From contig DEKZ01000197.1 in assembly GCA_002354135.1 (NCBI GenBank), positions 1 to 15,029 on the forward strand: 15,029 bases of DNA, in the 5' to 3' direction. Below the pieces are notes generated by a model that worked only from the letters and a program-made list of their open reading frames with translations, did no database searches and had not been told where the DNA came from. The number at the start of each line of letters is the position of its first letter. The first letter of the stretch is position 1. The DNA is from Massilia sp. UBA2709. Its GTDB lineage: Bacteria > Pseudomonadota > Gammaproteobacteria > Burkholderiales > Burkholderiaceae_D. Both the position numbers and the translations under genes were made by a program. Below are positions 12,899 through 15,029 of the stretch, one piece after another.

Positions 12899-12927
12899 CC
12901 GCGTGGGCACGGCGTGCCCACCCTACG
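12899..12927 (-). repeat. Right terminal repeat of the REP-like element
   Basis: Inverted copy of the left repeat (28 of 29 bases identical), with hairpin GTGGGCAC-GGC-GTGCCCAC. It ends 11 bases before the stop codon of the M61 peptidase gene and is followed on the plus strand by GAAAAA. Confidence 0.75.
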
Positions 12928-12938
12928 AAAAACCGAGA

Positions 12939-14771
12939 TTACACCGCGCTCGGCCGCGCAATCGTCCCGGCCTTGCGCACGCCGGCCACCGCCGACAGCG
13001 TGATGCCCGGCACCCGGTCGCCCTGCAGCGTGACCTCGAAACTCATCAGCTCGTCGCGGCGGAAGGCGTGCACCGTCACCTTGTCGCCCACGCGGTAGCG
13101 CGACAGCAGCGCCTCGACATTCGACGGGTTGCCGTTCACGCGCAGGCCGTCGATGGCAATCACGACGTCCAGCGCCGACAGGCCGGCCTGGTGAGCGGCT
13201 CCGCCCTCGTGCACCTGGGTCAGCTTGGCGCCCAGCGGGTCGCGGCCGATGCCGGCGTCGAGCGAAGGCTTGCCGCTCTTGCGCTCGTCGACCAGCTTGA
13301 CGCCCAGCGGCGCGTACAGCTTGGCCAGCGGGATGTCCTCGGTACCGCGCACATACTTCTCGAACAAATTGCGCAGCTTGACGCCGCTGACCTCGTCGAA
13401 CAGGGCCTCGACCTCAAGCTCGGTGACGCCGCGACCCACGCCCGCGTAGAAATCGCGGCCATAGCGTTCCCACAGCGCCAGCATGACGTCGTCCAGCGAG
13501 CGGACGCCGCCGGTCTTCGCGCGGATCGTCAGGTCGAAGGCCAGCGCGATCAGCGAACCCTTGGTGTAGTAGCTGATGATCGCGTTCGGCGAATTCTCGT
13601 CCTGGCGGTAGTACTTGCTCCAGGCGTCGAAGCTCGAATCGGCCACGCTCTGCTTGGTGCGGCCGCTGCCGCGCAGCACGCTGCCGATGGTCTTGCCCAG
13701 CAGCTTGAAATAGGTCGGTTCGCCGATGATCCCTGCGCGCACCAGCATCAGGTCGTCGTAGTAGCTGGTGAAGCCTTCGAACAGCCACAGCAGCGGCGTG
13801 TAGTTCTCGACCTGCAGGTCGTAGGGCGCGAACACCGCCGGCTTGATGCGCTTGACGTTCCAGGTGTGGAAGTACTCGTGGCTGCACAGGCCCAGGAATT
13901 TCAGGTAGCCCTCGTTCGGTTCCCCGACTTTCGGCCCGCCCATGCTCGGCAGGTCGGCGCGCGCGCAAATCAGCGCGGTCGAGGCGCGGTGTTCCAGGCC
14001 ACCGTAGCCGTCGCCCACCGCCATGGTCATGAAGACGTAGCGGTCCAGCGGCGCTTTCTTCGTGTCTGGCTCGAAGAAGGCGATCTGGGTTTCGCAAATC
14101 GCCTTCAGGTCCGCCTGCAGGCGCGCCATGTCCAGGTTGGGCACGCGGCCGGTGATCACGATGTCGTGCGGGATGCCGTGGGCCTTGAAGGTGGCCAGCG
14201 CGAAGTCGCCCATCTCGACCGGGTGGTCGATCAGCTCGTCGTAGTCGCCCGCCACATAGGTGCCGAAGCCGTAGCGCTTGGCGCCTAGTTCCTTCATGGC
14301 GGTGGCGACGCGCCAGGTCTTCGCAGCCGGATCGCCCGGGCGCTGGATGTCGACCTGGTGCGCTCCCGCTTCCTGGCCGACCACGCGCAGGAACACGCTG
14401 GTGCCGTTGAAGAAGCCGTGGGTCTGGTCCAGGTGGGCGGCGCGCACCGACAGGTCCCAGGCGTAGACTTCGTAGTGCAGGGTCAGCGGACCGTCGACGG
14501 GCGCCGCCTGCCAGGAATGCTTGTCGAGCTTGGCCAGGGCGACCGCCGCGCCGTTCGATTCGGCGCGGATGCGCACGATGTTGCGCGCGAACTCGCGGAT
14601 CATGTAGCTGCCCGGGATCCAGGCCGGCAGTGCGAACACCTGGCCTTCGGCGGCCGGCTTGGCGACCGTGACGGTCACGTTGAAGAGGTGCCCCGCCAGG
14701 TCCTTGGGAACGATGGTGTACTGGATGGCGGGCTGCTTGACGTACTGCTTTCTCTGGGCTGGTTTTTTCAT
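12939..14771 (-). CDS. M61 family metallopeptidase (glycyl aminopeptidase type) with PDZ domain
   Basis: A 610-residue zinc peptidase. The N-terminal beta domain (about 17-165) contains LPAWIPGSYMIREFARNI, typical of M61. The catalytic domain has GYGGLEHRAS (255-264) and the zinc-binding SHEYFHTWNVKRIKP with H298, E299 and H302. The third ligand is probably E332 in WLFEGFTSYYDDL. A C-terminal PDZ domain (about 505-590, HEGGAAHQAGLSALDVVIAIDGLRVNG) follows. Family members remove N-terminal Gly/Ala or act as broad peptidases. There is no signal peptide at the chosen ATG (MKKPAQRKQY), so a cytoplasmic location is likely. No Shine-Dalgarno sequence is seen, so the exact start is not fully certain, but the N-terminal domain begins soon after. 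The gene is convergent with the trp operon. Confidence 0.94.
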   Translation of the reverse strand: MKKPAQRKQYVKQPAIQYTIVPKDLAGHLFNVTVTVAKPAAEGQVFALPAWIPGSYMIREFARNIVRIRAESNGAAVALAKLDKHSWQAAPVDGPLTLHYEVYAWDLSVRAAHLDQTHGFFNGTSVFLRVVGQEAGAHQVDIQRPGDPAAKTWRVATAMKELGAKRYGFGTYVAGDYDELIDHPVEMGDFALATFKAHGIPHDIVITGRVPNLDMARLQADLKAICETQIAFFEPDTKKAPLDRYVFMTMAVGDGYGGLEHRASTALICARADLPSMGGPKVGEPNEGYLKFLGLCSHEYFHTWNVKRIKPAVFAPYDLQVENYTPLLWLFEGFTSYYDDLMLVRAGIIGEPTYFKLLGKTIGSVLRGSGRTKQSVADSSFDAWSKYYRQDENSPNAIISYYTKGSLIALAFDLTIRAKTGGVRSLDDVMLALWERYGRDFYAGVGRGVTELEVEALFDEVSGVKLRNLFEKYVRGTEDIPLAKLYAPLGVKLVDERKSGKPSLDAGIGRDPLGAKLTQVHEGGAAHQAGLSALDVVIAIDGLRVNGNPSNVEALLSRYRVGDKVTVHAFRRDELMSFEVTLQGDRVPGITLSAVAGVRKAGTIARPSAV

Positions 14772-14839
14772 GAGGACGAAGGAAGTCTTGCCGATCTCTG
14801 TAGTGTAAACGATTCGGCAGCGCCAGCCGCTAGTACTGC

Positions 14840-15029
14840 CTATAGATCGGCCGGGGTATCGATGTCCCGGAAAATCCCGGGGTCCTCGACCTCGACCTGC
14901 GTCACCGGTGCGGACTTGAGCAGCGCGCGTGCGCCGTGCTCCCCTTCCAGCGCCAGCAGGGCCGGCAGGTGGACGGCGCCGAAGGCCACCGGATTGCCGC
15001 GCCGCCCGCCCTGGACCGGCGCCGCGATG
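14840..15029 (-). CDS. MobA/MocA-like nucleotidyltransferase, C-terminal part (partial)
   Basis: The last 62 codons before a TAG stop are in the window. They read QGGRRGNPVAFGAVHLPALLALEGEHGARALL and end with EVEDPGIFRDIDTPADL. This matches the C-terminus of MobA-like NTP transferases of the MocA/YgfJ group: a GxRGNPV substrate-site motif, a G-[DE]-x-GAR helix, and the terminal D-I-D-T-P-x-D-L carrying metal-binding aspartates. MocA transfers CMP to the molybdenum cofactor; related proteins act in xanthine dehydrogenase maturation. Which one this is cannot be decided without the N-terminus. Sixty-eight bases separate the stop from the M61 peptidase start on the same strand, and a TACACT hexamer (minus strand, 14802-14807) in between might be a weak -10 for the peptidase gene. 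Confidence 0.85.
   Translation of the reverse strand, partial: IAAPVQGGRRGNPVAFGAVHLPALLALEGEHGARALLKSAPVTQVEVEDPGIFRDIDTPADL

Larger units (their letters stand above)
12705..12927. mobile_element. REP-like element bounded by 29-nt inverted repeats
   Basis: The 29 bases at 12705-12733 recur in inverted orientation at 12899-12927 with one mismatch (T versus G at the centre of the hairpin loop). Each copy contains a perfect eight-base palindrome, GTGGGCAC and GTGCCCAC around a three-base loop. The pair brackets 165 bases with no credible gene. Repeats of the CGTAGGGTGGGCAC type are, from memory, dispersed in Massilia-like and other bacterial genomes and resemble REP/BIME or MITE-like sequences mobilised by a transposase encoded elsewhere. 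No transposase is present here. The element lies between convergent genes, a usual location, and its hairpins could end or protect the trp operon mRNA. Confidence 0.7.

Noticed and set aside
12762..14288. 508-codon plus-strand frame overlapping the M61 peptidase gene
   Set aside because: Beyond the prepilin-like scrap it mirrors the peptidase; no domain or ribosome site.

Overview
The window is high-GC chromosomal DNA. It looks like a betaproteobacterium of the Burkholderiales, most likely family Oxalobacteraceae (Massilia/Telluria-like). The grounds are the codon bias, the apaG / rpe-gph-trpE-trpG-trpD-trpC gene order, the M61 peptidase with PDZ domain, and GTGGGCAC-type palindromic repeats. 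The genus is inferred from family knowledge, not from a database search. I see no tRNA, rRNA, CRISPR array, insertion sequence or phage gene.

Left part (1-2243): on the minus strand an enoyl-CoA hydratase is followed after 3 bases by the start of an exported protein that runs off the window. Divergent from it is an MFS exporter whose start codon is unclear. Middle-left (2267-5260, minus strand): mltA (lytic transglycosylase lipoprotein), a small exported protein, a DUF2145-like exported protein and a small, AT-richer three-helix membrane protein. A 49-residue single-helix microprotein gene (5273-5422, plus) fits exactly between mltA (start codons 12 bases apart) and apaG (stop codons touching).

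Centre (5967-12687, plus strand): rpe and gph overlap by one base, followed by a tryptophan biosynthesis operon trpE-trpG-trpD-(RhtB/LysE-type exporter)-trpC, and then a TonB-C-terminus-like lipoprotein one base after trpC. Before trpE lies a previously unmarked leader region: a 28-codon ORF with four Trp codons in nine (7347-7433), immediately followed by a strong intrinsic terminator (7447-7481) and a possible competing antiterminator. This is the layout of a ribosome-mediated trp attenuator and is the most interesting signal in the window. The likely promoter lies inside the 3' end of gph, where codon choice becomes abruptly AT-rich. The operon carries the chorismate-to-indole-glycerol-phosphate genes except trpF; trpF, trpB and trpA are not in the window.

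Right part (12688-15029): a 223-bp element bounded by 29-nt inverted repeats (28/29 identical), each itself a hairpin, separates the operon from a convergent M61 peptidase gene. Inside it one frame carries an isolated type IV prepilin-like signature. The window ends in the C-terminus of a MobA/MocA-like nucleotidyltransferase on the minus strand.
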